From NCBI GenBank assembly GCA_035910535.1, contig JAMHXF010000032.1:248001-312000 (forward strand): DNA of 64,000 nucleotides, given 5' to 3'. This document shows, piece after piece, positions 1 through 8,723 of the stretch. The translations under genes were made by a program, and so were the position numbers. The DNA is from Archangium_A sp035910535. Lineage in GTDB: Bacteria; Myxococcota; Myxococcia; Myxococcales; Myxococcaceae. A model generated the notes under the pieces. The model made no database searches and was not told the origin of the DNA. It worked only from the letters and a program-made list of their open reading frames with translations. Positions within the stretch are counted from its first letter, which is position 1, and each line of letters starts with the position of its first letter.

Positions 1-739
1 CGCGGTCGAGCATCGAGGGCGGGTTGATGTCGGCGCCCACCACGGCCTGCAGCGTCTCGGTTTCGTTGTCTCGCTTGAAGAGCCGCTCGGTGCACAGAAT
101 TTCCCAGAACACCGTGCCCAGGCCGAACACGTCGCTGCGGCCGTCGAGCTGTTTGCCGTACGCCTGCTCGGGCGACATGTACGCGTACTTGCCCTTGATG
201 ATGCCGGTGGCCGTGCGCACCAGCTTGTTCGCCGCCTTCGCCACACCGAAGTCGATGAGCTTCACCGCGCCGTTGAAGCCGATGAGAATGTTCTGCGGGC
301 TGACGTCGCGGTGAATGAGGTCGAGCTGCTGACCCGCCGGCGTCTTCGCCTGGTGCGCGAAGTCGAGCGCGGCCGCCGCGTCGGCGATGACGCGGCACTT
401 GAGCGCCAGCGGCATGCCGTTGCCGTGCTCGAGCGCGTGCACCACCACGTCGCGCAGCGACAGGCCGTGCACGTATTCCATGGCGATGAAGTACTCGCCG
501 TTGTCTTCGCCGAGGTCGTAGATCTGCGCGATGTTCGGGTGGTTGAGGACCGCCGCGATGCGGGCCTCATCGAAGAACATGTTCACGAACTCCTGGTCTT
601 CGCGGAGGTGCTTGAGCAGCGTCTTCACGACGACCAGCTTCTCGAAGCCCACCGGGCCCTTCTGGCGCGCGAGCCAGACTTCACCCATACCGCCGACCGC
701 GAGCTTCTTGACCAACTGGTACTTGCCGAGGGTCTGCAC
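1..739 (-). CDS. Hanks-type Ser/Thr protein kinase, C-terminus beyond window
   Basis: Eukaryotic-like Ser/Thr kinase that phosphorylates proteins in the cytoplasm. The minus-strand frame shows a glycine loop (VGGMGEVWLA), the ATP-anchoring lysine in VVVKTL, the catalytic loop HRDVSPQNIL, the metal-binding LIDFGVAK and the activation-segment end YAYMSPEQ, in normal kinase order. The HRDVSPQN form of the loop is common in myxobacterial kinases. The frame opens with GTG at 739, which directly follows an in-frame TGA two codons upstream, so it is the first possible start and leaves almost no N-terminal extension. About 246 codons are visible. The C-terminal part, where sensory or membrane segments would lie, is cut off by the window edge, so the signal sensed is unknown. 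Confidence 0.93.
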   Translation of the reverse strand, partial: MQTLGKYQLVKKLAVGGMGEVWLARQKGPVGFEKLVVVKTLLKHLREDQEFVNMFFDEARIAAVLNHPNIAQIYDLGEDNGEYFIAMEYVHGLSLRDVVVHALEHGNGMPLALKCRVIADAAAALDFAHQAKTPAGQQLDLIHRDVSPQNILIGFNGAVKLIDFGVAKAANKLVRTATGIIKGKYAYMSPEQAYGKQLDGRSDVFGLGTVFWEILCTERLFKRDNETETLQAVVGADINPPSMLDR

Positions 740-768
740 GGAGGCTCAGTGAAATAGCACGCGGCGGG

Positions 769-981
769 TCAGTCGGCGTTCTCTTCGCAGCGCACGAACG
801 TACCGCCGCCGCACACACAGACGACTTCAGCGCCGCACTCCGACGGGCAGAAGCAGCTGTCGGTGACGACAGTGCACTGGCCTCGTCGCGCGTAGCAGCC
901 GCACGTCGTCGTCTCGTTGCTGCACGGCGCAGCGCCACAAGCGGCCAACCACATCGCCCCGAGAAGAGTCAGCACGCGCAT
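769..981 (-). CDS. small cysteine-rich lipoprotein, function unknown
   Basis: A 70-residue protein with a short basic n-region, a hydrophobic stretch and a lipobox ending LAAC, so it is probably lipidated and exported. The mature part holds about ten cysteines in a short span (CGCYARRGQC, CFCPSECG, CVCGGG), which suggests a disulfide-knotted or small metal-binding domain. I do not recognise a family. It sits between the kinase and thiL, in the same direction as the kinase, with 24 bases to the divergent thiL start. It could be a surface-exposed small lipoprotein, but no function can be assigned. Confidence 0.6.
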   Translation of the reverse strand: MRVLTLLGAMWLAACGAAPCSNETTTCGCYARRGQCTVVTDSCFCPSECGAEVVCVCGGGTFVRCEENAD

Positions 982-1005
982 GCTCGGGAGATTACCGTCT
1001 CGCGC

Positions 1006-1932
1006 ATGAACGAGTTCGAGCTCATCGGAAAGTTCGTCGCGCAGTTCGAGGTACCGAAGAGCCCGTCAGGCCCGGGCGACGACTGCGCGGTCATCGGCAA
1101 ACGTGGGCTCTCGTGCGTCACCACCGACGCGGTCGTCGAAGGCGTGCACTTCACGCGGCGCACGTTCTCGCTCGAAGACATCGGCCACAAAGCGCTCGCG
1201 GTGAACTTGAGCGACCTCGCGGCGATGGGCGCGGTGCCCGACTGGTTCACGGTCGCCCTCGGCTTGCCGGAAGACGTCAACGGAGCAGACCTCACGAAGC
1301 TCGCGCGCGGCATGTCGAAGCTCGCCAACGCGCACGGCGCCACGCTCGTCGGCGGCAACGTGACGAGCAGCAAGCAGCTGAGCCTCACCATCACCGCGGC
1401 GGGCACGTTGCCCTCGAAGCCGCTGCTGCGCTCCGGCGCGGAGGTCGGTGACGGGCTCTACGTGTCTGGCCCGCTCGGCGACGCCGCGGCGGGCCTCGAG
1501 TGTCTGCGCGAAGGCTTCAACGTGAAGCCGCTCATCGCCGCGCAGCGAAGGCCGTCACCCCACCTCGCGTTCGCGGCCCACGCCCGGAAGTTCGCGAGCG
1601 CCGCCATCGACGTGTCCGACGGGCTCGCGCAAGACCTGGGGCACCTGTGCACGGCGTCAGGCGTTGGCGCTGAGCTGTGGAGCGACGCGGTGCCGATGTC
1701 TGACGCGCTTCGTGACTACGCGAGCGAGCAGGCGCTCGACTTCGCGCTCACCGGCGGGGAGGACTACGTGTTGCTCATCTCCGTGCGTGCAGCGCAGACG
1801 GCGCGCTTCGAAGCGGCGCTGGAGAAGGTCGGCCTCGCGGCGCACCGCGTGGGCGTGGTGACGGTAGGTGAATCACTCACGCTCGATGGCCGTCCATTGC
1901 GCGGCCGCCTCGGCTTTCAACACCGAACCTGA
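1006..1932 (+). CDS. thiL: thiamine-monophosphate kinase ThiL
   Basis: ThiL phosphorylates thiamine monophosphate with ATP to thiamine diphosphate, the last step of cofactor synthesis, in the cytoplasm. The 308-residue length is normal for the family. Diagnostic motifs are visible: the N-terminal MNEFELI start, GPGDDCAVI with Mg-binding aspartates, DAVVEGVHFT, NLSDLAAMGA, the glycine-rich LVGGNVT, DVSDGLAQDL and TGGEDYVLL near the C-terminus. A GGGAG ribosome-binding sequence lies about 15 bases before the ATG. It stands alone among unrelated genes with no other thi gene nearby. The next gene begins 12 bases downstream and may be cotranscribed. Confidence 0.95.
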   Translation: MNEFELIGKFVAQFEVPKSPSGPGDDCAVIGKRGLSCVTTDAVVEGVHFTRRTFSLEDIGHKALAVNLSDLAAMGAVPDWFTVALGLPEDVNGADLTKLARGMSKLANAHGATLVGGNVTSSKQLSLTITAAGTLPSKPLLRSGAEVGDGLYVSGPLGDAAAGLECLREGFNVKPLIAAQRRPSPHLAFAAHARKFASAAIDVSDGLAQDLGHLCTASGVGAELWSDAVPMSDALRDYASEQALDFALTGGEDYVLLISVRAAQTARFEAALEKVGLAAHRVGVVTVGESLTLDGRPLRGRLGFQHRT

Positions 1933-1944
1933 AGGACTCGTCAC

Positions 1945-2682
1945 ATGCTCCTGTCACTCGTCGCCTCGCTCGCGCTCGGAACGTCGCTCGCCGACCTCAA
2001 GCTGGAGCGGAAGAACTTCGATACCGTCATCGCCTCGTCGCTGTCCAACGGGCTCCGTGACGCGCCGCTCGGGCGCTACTCGTTGCCGGTGCCACTGCCG
2101 CCGCTGAGCAACGAAGACAAAGCCGCGCTGACGCGTGAAGCGCTGGCTCAGGCGAAGGTGTGGCTGAGCACCGAAGCGGGCCAGAAGCTGTGGCTCCAGT
2201 TTCTGGGCTACTCGATGAGCGAGACCGCCAACGAAGCCGCCGAGATCGCCGCCAACGTCGCCTACTGGTCGACGCTGGTGAAGGAGCACAAGAATGCCCG
2301 CGCCACCGAAGCTGAAGAGCTCGCGCGCGCCACGGCGCGACAGAAGGGCTTCAACGCAGATCGCTCGCGCCTCGACCGGGAAGCGGCCACGCGCGTGAAG
2401 GCCGCGGCGCTGCGCGACTCGGCGGCGTTCACCATGCAGCTCAAGGAGCGCCTCACGTACTTCCTCGCCGAGACCCAGCGCATGCCGTGGGACGCGAAGC
2501 TCGAAGAAAAAGGCCCGGTGAAGCGCTTCGTGAGCAGCACGCTCGAGAGCAAACCGAAGTGGTGGAAGTTCTGCTGGCGCGCCGGGCCTGAGGCCACCAC
2601 CGCAGCGCGCGAGTTCGCGGCACAGTGGTTGGCAGAGCTCGACGCGCCGCCCTCGCCTTCGAAGCTGAGCGACGAGAAGTGA
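1945..2682 (+). CDS. exported helical protein of unknown function
   Basis: A 245-residue protein beginning with a short hydrophobic signal-like segment (LLSLVASLALGTSLA) and no lipobox cysteine, so probably periplasmic. The mature protein is rich in Ala, Glu, Lys and Arg and is predicted by eye to be mainly alpha-helical, with a possible coiled-coil between about residues 105 and 160. One tryptophan-rich patch (KWWKFCW) lies near residue 200. No family is recognised. It follows thiL by 12 bases and ends convergently one base from the next gene. The gene is likely real because of its codon bias and clean start, but no role can be inferred. Confidence 0.65.
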   Translation: MLLSLVASLALGTSLADLKLERKNFDTVIASSLSNGLRDAPLGRYSLPVPLPPLSNEDKAALTREALAQAKVWLSTEAGQKLWLQFLGYSMSETANEAAEIAANVAYWSTLVKEHKNARATEAEELARATARQKGFNADRSRLDREAATRVKAAALRDSAAFTMQLKERLTYFLAETQRMPWDAKLEEKGPVKRFVSSTLESKPKWWKFCWRAGPEATTAAREFAAQWLAELDAPPSPSKLSDEK

Positions 2683-2683
2683 C

Positions 2684-3040
2684 TTAGCGCCCGAGCGCGG
2701 CGTTCAGCTCGCCGAGCGCACGCCGCGTTTGTTCAGCGACCGCCGACACGTCAGTCGGCGCCGGCGCGACACGCTCGAGCAACTCACGCGCCACGGCCAA
2801 CGACGGCGGCCCTTCGAACGGCACGCTGCGACCGGGGTCTCCATCGTCGAGCGCCTGCAGCGCCGCGCGCGTCGCCAGCTGCGCACGAATGCGGTGACCG
2901 TTGGTGTCGGTGTCGGAGCTCTGCAACGTCTCGTACGCCGTCTTCAGGTAGTCGCGCGTGGAGTACGAGCCTTCGCGCACCGTCACCGCTCGCCCCGCAG
3001 CGCACGAGCTCAACAGCATCAGCAGCAGCCATCGATTCAT
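2684..3040 (-). CDS. small lipoprotein, function unknown
   Basis: A 118-residue protein with a hydrophobic signal and lipobox ending LSSC at about residue 13, so likely an exported lipoprotein. The rest is polar and helical with a D-T-D-T-N stretch near residue 45 and a C-terminal amphipathic helix. Homology is not recognisable by eye. It converges with the preceding plus-strand gene, the stop codons lying one base apart. A 90-base gap separates it from the next minus-strand gene, in which I see no clear promoter or terminator. Confidence 0.55.
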   Translation of the reverse strand: MNRWLLLMLLSSCAAGRAVTVREGSYSTRDYLKTAYETLQSSDTDTNGHRIRAQLATRAALQALDDGDPGRSVPFEGPPSLAVARELLERVAPAPTDVSAVAEQTRRALGELNAALGR

Positions 3041-3130
3041 GGCCGTTGGTCGTTGCGACGCGCGAATCGATTCAACTGCGCCCGCAATAATACGGTGCGA
3101 CAGGTGTTCAGTACGCGCGTGTATGTGCTT

Positions 3131-4327
3131 TCACGCCACGTCGAACGTCATGCCCGCCGCGACGAGGCGCTCACGCAGCACGCGACCCAGCGCCGTCGAC
3201 GGCGTCAGCACGCCTGAAAGCTTCGGCAGCTTGTCGTCGTCGCGCGCCAGGCACAGCGCCGTCTGCCCGAGAATGAGTGACGTGAGCTGGTAGCCCGGGT
3301 CGCCCTGCCCGGTGATGGTCAGCGTCTTCTTTTCGCCGCGCTCGCTCTCGCCGAAGACGCGGATCTTCAAGAAGCCGTTGAGGCGCTTGTTCTCGTCAGG
3401 CCCTTCACCGGGCTTCGGCAACATCGACTCGACGAACCGGCGCGTGGGGCCGAACATCAAGCCGCCGAACAACGCGCCCATGCCCGCGGTGATGCCAGCC
3501 GCTGCGACCGCGCCAGCGGCTGCTGCCTTCGTGCCGATGACCTCCGCGTACCGGAACTGCCGCCCGTACGGGTACCCCAACAGCGCGTTCGAGCGGCGCA
3601 CCACGCGCGTGTTGATGCTGGCCATCACGAATGGGGCGACCCACTGGCCGACGAAGTCATCGAAGCGGAACGTCGACAGGTCGCGCTCGTCACCCAGCTC
3701 GGGCTCCTTCGCGCGGTCCGGAGAGAGCGCGTACGGGTCGACGAGAATTCGGCGGCGCGCCTTGTCGGCCTTCGCTTCGTCGAGGCCGTTGAGCAACGAG
3801 GCGACGGTGCCTCCGCTGAAGCCGCCCTTCGCCGCGATGACGACGTACGTCGCGCGCTTCATGGGCCCCAGCACTTCGAAGAGCGCCTGCACGCCGAGGT
3901 CTGAAGGAATCGAGTCGAAGCCGCAGGTGTGCACGATGCGCGCGCCGCTCTGCTTCGCGAGCTCGTTCGCGCGGTCGATGGAGTCGCGCATGAACTGGGT
4001 TTCACCGGTGAGGTCGCAGTAGTGCGTGCCGGCCTTCGCGCACGCGTCGACCAGCGGCAGGCCGTACTTCGCGTAGGGGCCCACGGTGGTGCACACCACC
4101 TTGCTGCGCTCGGCGAGCTGCTGCAGGCCCGCGGCGTCAGCGGCGTCGACCACCACCACCGGCCAGTCTTTGCCCACCGCCGCACGAATGCTCTCGAGCT
4201 TCTTCTCGCTGCGGCCCGCGAGCGCGATGCGCACGTCCGCAGGCGCGTGCTGCGCGAGGTACTCGGCGACGAGGCGGCCGGTGAAGCCGGTCGCTCCGAA
4301 GAGGACGAGGTCGAAGGTGCGATTCAC
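3131..4327 (-). CDS. saccharopine dehydrogenase-family / trans-acting enoyl reductase-like protein
   Basis: A 398-residue NAD(P)-binding protein. The N-terminus carries a Rossmann fold with FGATGFTGRLV at about residues 9-19, followed by LAGRSEKKL, where NADP is normally recognised. Further on are TVGPYAKYG and YCDLTGETQF, typical of the saccharopine dehydrogenase-like and mycobacterial trans-acting enoyl reductase group. A hydrophobic Ala/Gly-rich segment near residues 265-295 may contact membrane or lipid. Members of this group include lipid-modifying enoyl reductases and uncharacterised oxidoreductases, so the substrate is not known. It is divergent from the biotin carboxylase gene with a 39-base gap that must hold both promoters. 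Confidence 0.85.
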   Translation of the reverse strand: MNRTFDLVLFGATGFTGRLVAEYLAQHAPADVRIALAGRSEKKLESIRAAVGKDWPVVVVDAADAAGLQQLAERSKVVCTTVGPYAKYGLPLVDACAKAGTHYCDLTGETQFMRDSIDRANELAKQSGARIVHTCGFDSIPSDLGVQALFEVLGPMKRATYVVIAAKGGFSGGTVASLLNGLDEAKADKARRRILVDPYALSPDRAKEPELGDERDLSTFRFDDFVGQWVAPFVMASINTRVVRRSNALLGYPYGRQFRYAEVIGTKAAAAGAVAAAGITAGMGALFGGLMFGPTRRFVESMLPKPGEGPDENKRLNGFLKIRVFGESERGEKKTLTITGQGDPGYQLTSLILGQTALCLARDDDKLPKLSGVLTPSTALGRVLRERLVAAGMTFDVA

Positions 4328-4366
4328 GAGGCCCTTCTACATGTCTTTCAGGTACACACCCGCGCC

Positions 4367-5881
4367 ATGGCTCGCATCAAGAAGGTCCTGGTCGCCAACC
4401 GCGGAGAGATTGCCATTCGCGTCATGCGCACCTGCAAGGAGCTCGGCTTCGGCACGGTCGCGGTGTTCTCGGAGGCAGACAGAAACGCGCTCCACACGCG
4501 CTTCGCCGATGAAGCGTATTGCGTAGGCCCCGCGCCCAGCCGCGAGAGCTACCTGGTGATGGACAACATCATCGAGGCTGCGAAGAAGTCGGGGGCCGAC
4601 GCCATTCACCCCGGCTACGGCTTCTTGTCCGAGAACGCGGCGTTCGTGCGCGCGTGCGACAAGGCCGGCATCACCTTCATCGGCCCGCCCGCCAGCGCGA
4701 TGGACGCGATGGGCGAGAAGACGCAGGCGCGCCGCAACATGATCAAGGCCGGCGTGCCCGTGGTGCCCGGCACCGAAAAGCCCTTCGAGAACTTCGAAGA
4801 GGCGAAGGTGTTCGCCGCGAAGATCGGCTTCCCCGTGATGTTGAAGGCCGCGGGTGGCGGCGGCGGCAAGGGCATGCGCCGCGTCGACAAAATGGAAGAC
4901 CTCGAGGGCGCGTGGCGCACCGCGAAGAGCGAGGCCATGAGCGCGTTCGGCAACGACGCGGTCTACATGGAGAAGTTCCTCGACCGCCCGCACCACGTCG
5001 AGATTCAGGTCTTCGGTGACATGCACGGCAACGTCATTCACCTGAACGAGCGCGAGTGCAGCGCGCAGCGTCGCAACCAGAAGGTCGTCGAAGAGACGCC
5101 CTCGCCCATTCTCACGCCGGAGCTCCGCGCGGCCATGGGTGAGGTCGCGGTGAAGGCCGCGAAGGCCGTGAACTACGTCGGCGCGGGCACCATCGAGTTC
5201 CTCGTCGACAGCACGCGCAACTTCTACTTCCTCGAGATGAACACCCGCCTGCAGGTCGAGCACCCGGTGACCGAGTGGGTCACCGGCGTCGACCTCGTCG
5301 CGTGGCAGCTGCACGTGGCGCAGGGCGGCGTGTTGCCGCTTCTCAAGCCCATCGCGCCGCGCGGTCACAGCATCGAGGTGCGCGTGTACGCCGAAGACCC
5401 GGCGACCAACTTCATGCCTTCGCCCGGCGTCATCACCAACGTGCGCGTGCCCAGCGGCCCGTACGTGCGCGACGACTCGGCGGTGTACCCGGGCTACCGC
5501 GTGCCGAACTTCTACGACCCGATGATCAGCAAGCTCTCGGTGTGGGCGCCCACGCGCAAAGAGGCCATCTTGAAGATGCGCCGCGCGCTCGACGAGTACG
5601 TACTCACCGGCATCACCACCAACCTGCGCTACCTCAAGCAGATCATGCTGCACGAAGAGTTCGTGCGCGGTGACTACGACACCGGCTTCTTGCCGCGCGC
5701 GCATGAGGCGCTGCAGGGCACGCCTGACCCGGTGCTCGAGAAGGCGTCGATGATCGCCGCCGTCATTCGCGCGCACCAGCGCAGCGAGAAGGCCGCTGGG
5801 CAAATCGGCTCGAAGCCCGAAGGCGAGCTCGTTTCACCGTGGCGCACTGCGGGGCGTCGTCAGACCTGGAAGCGGAGCTGA
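4367..5881 (+). CDS. biotin carboxylase subunit of an acyl-CoA carboxylase
   Basis: Biotin carboxylase uses ATP and bicarbonate to carboxylate biotin on its carrier protein, the first half-reaction of acetyl- or propionyl-CoA carboxylase. The 504 residues match a stand-alone subunit. Visible motifs are VANRGEIAIRVMRTC at the N-terminus, HPGYGFLSEN, the ATP-grasp loop AAGGGGGKGMR, ECSAQRRNQKVVEE, the metal-binding and catalytic FLEMNTRLQVEHPVTE, and GHSIEVRVYAEDP. The start at ATG 4367 matches the conserved N-terminus; the frame stays open upstream only because it shadows the divergent gene. The biotin carrier follows after three bases, so the two are cotranscribed. No carboxyltransferase is in the window, which leaves the acyl-CoA substrate undetermined. 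Confidence 0.95.
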   Translation: MARIKKVLVANRGEIAIRVMRTCKELGFGTVAVFSEADRNALHTRFADEAYCVGPAPSRESYLVMDNIIEAAKKSGADAIHPGYGFLSENAAFVRACDKAGITFIGPPASAMDAMGEKTQARRNMIKAGVPVVPGTEKPFENFEEAKVFAAKIGFPVMLKAAGGGGGKGMRRVDKMEDLEGAWRTAKSEAMSAFGNDAVYMEKFLDRPHHVEIQVFGDMHGNVIHLNERECSAQRRNQKVVEETPSPILTPELRAAMGEVAVKAAKAVNYVGAGTIEFLVDSTRNFYFLEMNTRLQVEHPVTEWVTGVDLVAWQLHVAQGGVLPLLKPIAPRGHSIEVRVYAEDPATNFMPSPGVITNVRVPSGPYVRDDSAVYPGYRVPNFYDPMISKLSVWAPTRKEAILKMRRALDEYVLTGITTNLRYLKQIMLHEEFVRGDYDTGFLPRAHEALQGTPDPVLEKASMIAAVIRAHQRSEKAAGQIGSKPEGELVSPWRTAGRRQTWKRS

Positions 5882-5884
5882 ATC

Positions 5885-6412
5885 ATGGCGCGCACGACGA
5901 AGTACTTCGTGAAGAACCTGGCCGTGAAAGACGGCGAAGCGACCGAGCTGCTCGTCGAAGCGCTCGGCGCAGATCGCTACGCGGTCACCATCGACGGCAA
6001 GCGCGTGGAGGTCGACGCGCTGCAGCTGCCGACCGGCGCGCTCTCGCTGCTCGCGGAAGATCAGTCGTGGTCCGCTGACTTCGACGAGAAGGGTGATGAG
6101 ATCGGCGTGATTCTGCGCGGCCAGCTCACGCGGCTCGACGTGGTCGACGAGCGCAAGCTGCGCCTGCGCGCGGCGTCGGCGGCCTTCAGCGTCGAAGGCA
6201 AGCAGACCATCAACGCGCCCATGCCCGGCAAGGTCGTGAAGATCCTCGTGAAGGTCGGCGACGTCGTCACCGAGGGCCAGGGCCTGGTGGTCGTCGAGGC
6301 CATGAAGATGGAGAACGAGCTCAAGAGCCCGAAGGCCGGCGCCGTGACCGAGGTGCTGACGAAGGAAGGCACGGCAGTCGAGAACGGCGCGCCGCTGATC
6401 GTCGTGGAGTGA
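5885..6412 (+). CDS. biotin carboxyl carrier protein
   Basis: Carrier subunit that shuttles carboxylated biotin between the biotin carboxylase encoded just upstream and an unseen carboxyltransferase. It has 175 residues. The C-terminal 75 residues form a biotinyl/lipoyl domain with MPGKVVKILVKVGD and the biotinylation site EAMKMEN, the modified lysine being about residue 141. The N-terminal 100 residues resemble the linker found before the biotinyl domain in fused propionyl-CoA carboxylase alpha chains, which suggests the gene arose by splitting such a fusion. The stop codon overlaps the GTG start of the next gene. Confidence 0.93.
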   Translation: MARTTKYFVKNLAVKDGEATELLVEALGADRYAVTIDGKRVEVDALQLPTGALSLLAEDQSWSADFDEKGDEIGVILRGQLTRLDVVDERKLRLRAASAAFSVEGKQTINAPMPGKVVKILVKVGDVVTEGQGLVVVEAMKMENELKSPKAGAVTEVLTKEGTAVENGAPLIVVE

Positions 6413-7176
6413 GCCTCGCGCTGCTCACCAGCCTGTTGCTCGCGAGCGATGGCGGTGTTCCTCCGCGCGGGCTGGCGTGTCTGCCCAACTGGTACGCAGG
6501 CACGGTGAAGTTTCAGGACGACGCGGGGTGGGGCCTGCAGTTGGAAACCGGGCTCTTCGTGCCGTGGGACAGCGGCGCTGTCGTCGACGTCGATGACGAG
6601 CTGTCTGAAGAGATCCCCGACCTGGCCGACATCTTCGAGCCACCGTACGTCACCGGGCCCATCGTGCCGGTCGACACCAGCGACGCAGGCGCTCCGGTCG
6701 ACCCGGGGCGCGCGCGCGTCGAAGAGCTGTTCCTCGCTACCTACGGCAGCACGCGCCACGACGTGAACCAGCGCCTCACCAAGGTGCGCTTCTTCGGGCT
6801 CCGCTACCCGTTTCATGAGCGCGCTGCAGAGCCGCTGGCGCGCGTGGTGAAGCGCCTCGAGCCCGAAGTGAAGGCCAACCCGAAGCTGCTACCTTTCTTG
6901 AAAGACATCGGCGGCACGTACATCTGGCGCACCATCAAGCGCAGCAAGCGGTTGTCGGGGCACTCGTTCGGCATCGCCATCGACATCAACGTCGAGCGCA
7001 GCGACTACTGGCGGTGGACGTACCGCGGCAAGCCGATGGTCTGGAAGAACCGCGTGCCGCAGGTCATCGTCGATGCGTTCGAAGCCGAGGGCTTCATCTG
7101 GGGCGGCCGCTGGAAGCACTACGACACGATGCACTTCGAATATCGCCCTGAGCTGCTCTCGCCGCTCTGTCGCTGA
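6409..7176 (+). CDS. M15-family (VanY-like) peptidase, exported
   Basis: Likely a D-alanyl-D-alanine carboxypeptidase or L,D-endopeptidase acting on peptidoglycan. The 255 residues begin with a short hydrophobic segment, followed by an acidic Pro-rich linker to about residue 105. The C-terminal M15 domain shows SGHSFGIAIDIN (zinc ligands His185 and Asp192) and MHFEYRPELL (His242), preceded by a tryptophan-rich region and GGRWKHYD. This is the spacing of the VanY/M15_4 zinc site. The GTG start overlaps the carrier-protein stop as GTGA, implying translational coupling, although no functional link to carboxylation is evident. The signal peptide is weak, so export is inferred. Confidence 0.82.
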   Translation: MSLALLTSLLLASDGGVPPRGLACLPNWYAGTVKFQDDAGWGLQLETGLFVPWDSGAVVDVDDELSEEIPDLADIFEPPYVTGPIVPVDTSDAGAPVDPGRARVEELFLATYGSTRHDVNQRLTKVRFFGLRYPFHERAAEPLARVVKRLEPEVKANPKLLPFLKDIGGTYIWRTIKRSKRLSGHSFGIAIDINVERSDYWRWTYRGKPMVWKNRVPQVIVDAFEAEGFIWGGRWKHYDTMHFEYRPELLSPLCR

Positions 7177-7180
7177 CGTT

Positions 7181-8686
7181 TCAGAAGAGGTCGGCCGGCA
7201 GCAGGTGGTTGAGCAGCTCGTCGATGCGCTGCCCTGCTTCACGCGCCGGCGCTTCGTGCAGCACCTCTTCGCCTGACACCCACTGCACGTTCGCTTCCTG
7301 GTCCAACTCCACGCGCCACGAGTTCTCGGGTCGCACGTCGCGCTCGAAGGCCCGGGCCACTTCTTCTCCCAGCGCCGGGCAGTCGATGAGCATCACCATC
7401 TCGCTGTTGTGCACCCAGCTGCGCGGGTCGAGGTTCATCGAGCCGATGAGCACGTGCCGCCGGTCGATGACCATGGTCTTGGCGTGCAGCCCCACGAAGC
7501 CCGACTTCACCGGCGCCGTGTCTGCGACGTCGCCGCGCAGCTTCGCGTCGTGTTTCAGCTCGAAGAGCTCCACGCCGGAGGTGAGCAGCCGGTGCCGCCA
7601 GTCGGTGTAGTGCGCGTGCACGCCCGCAGCGTCTGTCGACGCGAGCGAATTCGTCAGCATCACGAAGCGCACGTCTTTCTTCAGCTCGCGCGCCGTGCGC
7701 TCGAAGGCCGCGTCGTCGGGAATGACGTACGCGTTGGTGATGAGCACCTCCGTGGCCGCGCTCGCCCACAAGCGCTGCACTTCTTCGCGGAGGTGATGCG
7801 TCAGCTTGTCTCCGTCGGGCGTGTCGGTGGCGATGCGGCTGCTGCCCACGTGCAGCTCGAGCGTCGCCAACACGTTCGGTGACGGCGCAAAGCGCGAGAG
7901 CACCGGCGCGGCGGTCACCTTCGCCTTGAGCGCTTCACGACGTGCGTCGAGCGCAGCCACCGTGCCCGTGGCGTCGAGCTCGCGCTGCGGGGTCACCCAC
8001 TCGCTGTTCCAGTAACGGTCGAACACGCCGTTCACCTGCCGCGACGCGTGGCCCACCAGGAGCACGTCGAGGTCGCGGAAGTTGAACGCCTCATTGAGGC
8101 CCATGTATTCGTTGCCGAGGTTGCGACCGCCCATGATGGCCGCGTGCCCGTCGGCGATGAGCGCCTTGTTGTGCATGCGCTGGTTGAGGCGCTCGAAGTC
8201 ACCGACGAACTCCACGGCACGGCCGACGGCGCCGCGGTTGCGCCACGGGTTGAACACGCGCAGCTCGATGTTGGGGTGCGCGTCGATGGCCGCGTTGGGC
8301 ACGTCGCGCAGCGTGGTCTCTTTGCCGTCGTCGATGGTCGTCATGTCATCGACGATGAGGCGCACCTTCACGCCGCGATCTGCCGCGTCGATGACGCGCG
8401 CGAGCAGCAGGTCGCCCGCTTCGTCGCCCCACCAGAGAAACGTCATCAAATCGAGCGAGTGCTGCGCCGAGTCGATGAGCGCCAGGCGCCACCTCAGCGC
8501 GTCTTCGTTGCGGTCGAGCAGCTTGAAGCCCGAGCGCTCTGCGCCGAGCGCGTCTTGCACCCGGTGCTCGAGCTCCGCGAGCGGGCCCGTCGCGCTGGGC
8601 GTCGCCGCGTACTGCGCAGGCCGCGTCGCGCGCTTCGTTACCGTGCACGACGACGTCAAGAGCAACACGACAAGCGCCAGTCGCAT
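7181..8686 (-). CDS. phospholipase D / cardiolipin synthase-like lipoprotein
   Basis: A 501-residue member of the phospholipase D superfamily, which hydrolyses or transfers phosphodiester bonds of phospholipids. Two HKD active-site motifs are intact: MHNKALIADG (His172, Lys174, Asp179) followed by GGRN, and LHAKTMVIDRR (His401, Lys403, Asp408) followed by GSMNLDPRS. Each motif supplies half of one catalytic site. A signal ending TSSC at residue 14 makes it a probable lipoprotein, so it acts in the periplasm or at the outer membrane. The domain order resembles cardiolipin synthase-type proteins lacking N-terminal membrane helices. It converges with the M15 peptidase gene, four bases apart. Confidence 0.9.
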   Translation of the reverse strand: MRLALVVLLLTSSCTVTKRATRPAQYAATPSATGPLAELEHRVQDALGAERSGFKLLDRNEDALRWRLALIDSAQHSLDLMTFLWWGDEAGDLLLARVIDAADRGVKVRLIVDDMTTIDDGKETTLRDVPNAAIDAHPNIELRVFNPWRNRGAVGRAVEFVGDFERLNQRMHNKALIADGHAAIMGGRNLGNEYMGLNEAFNFRDLDVLLVGHASRQVNGVFDRYWNSEWVTPQRELDATGTVAALDARREALKAKVTAAPVLSRFAPSPNVLATLELHVGSSRIATDTPDGDKLTHHLREEVQRLWASAATEVLITNAYVIPDDAAFERTARELKKDVRFVMLTNSLASTDAAGVHAHYTDWRHRLLTSGVELFELKHDAKLRGDVADTAPVKSGFVGLHAKTMVIDRRHVLIGSMNLDPRSWVHNSEMVMLIDCPALGEEVARAFERDVRPENSWRVELDQEANVQWVSGEEVLHEAPAREAGQRIDELLNHLLPADLF

Positions 8687-8723
8687 CGCGCCAGTCTGTC
8701 ACGCCACCACGAGGTGTCAGCCG

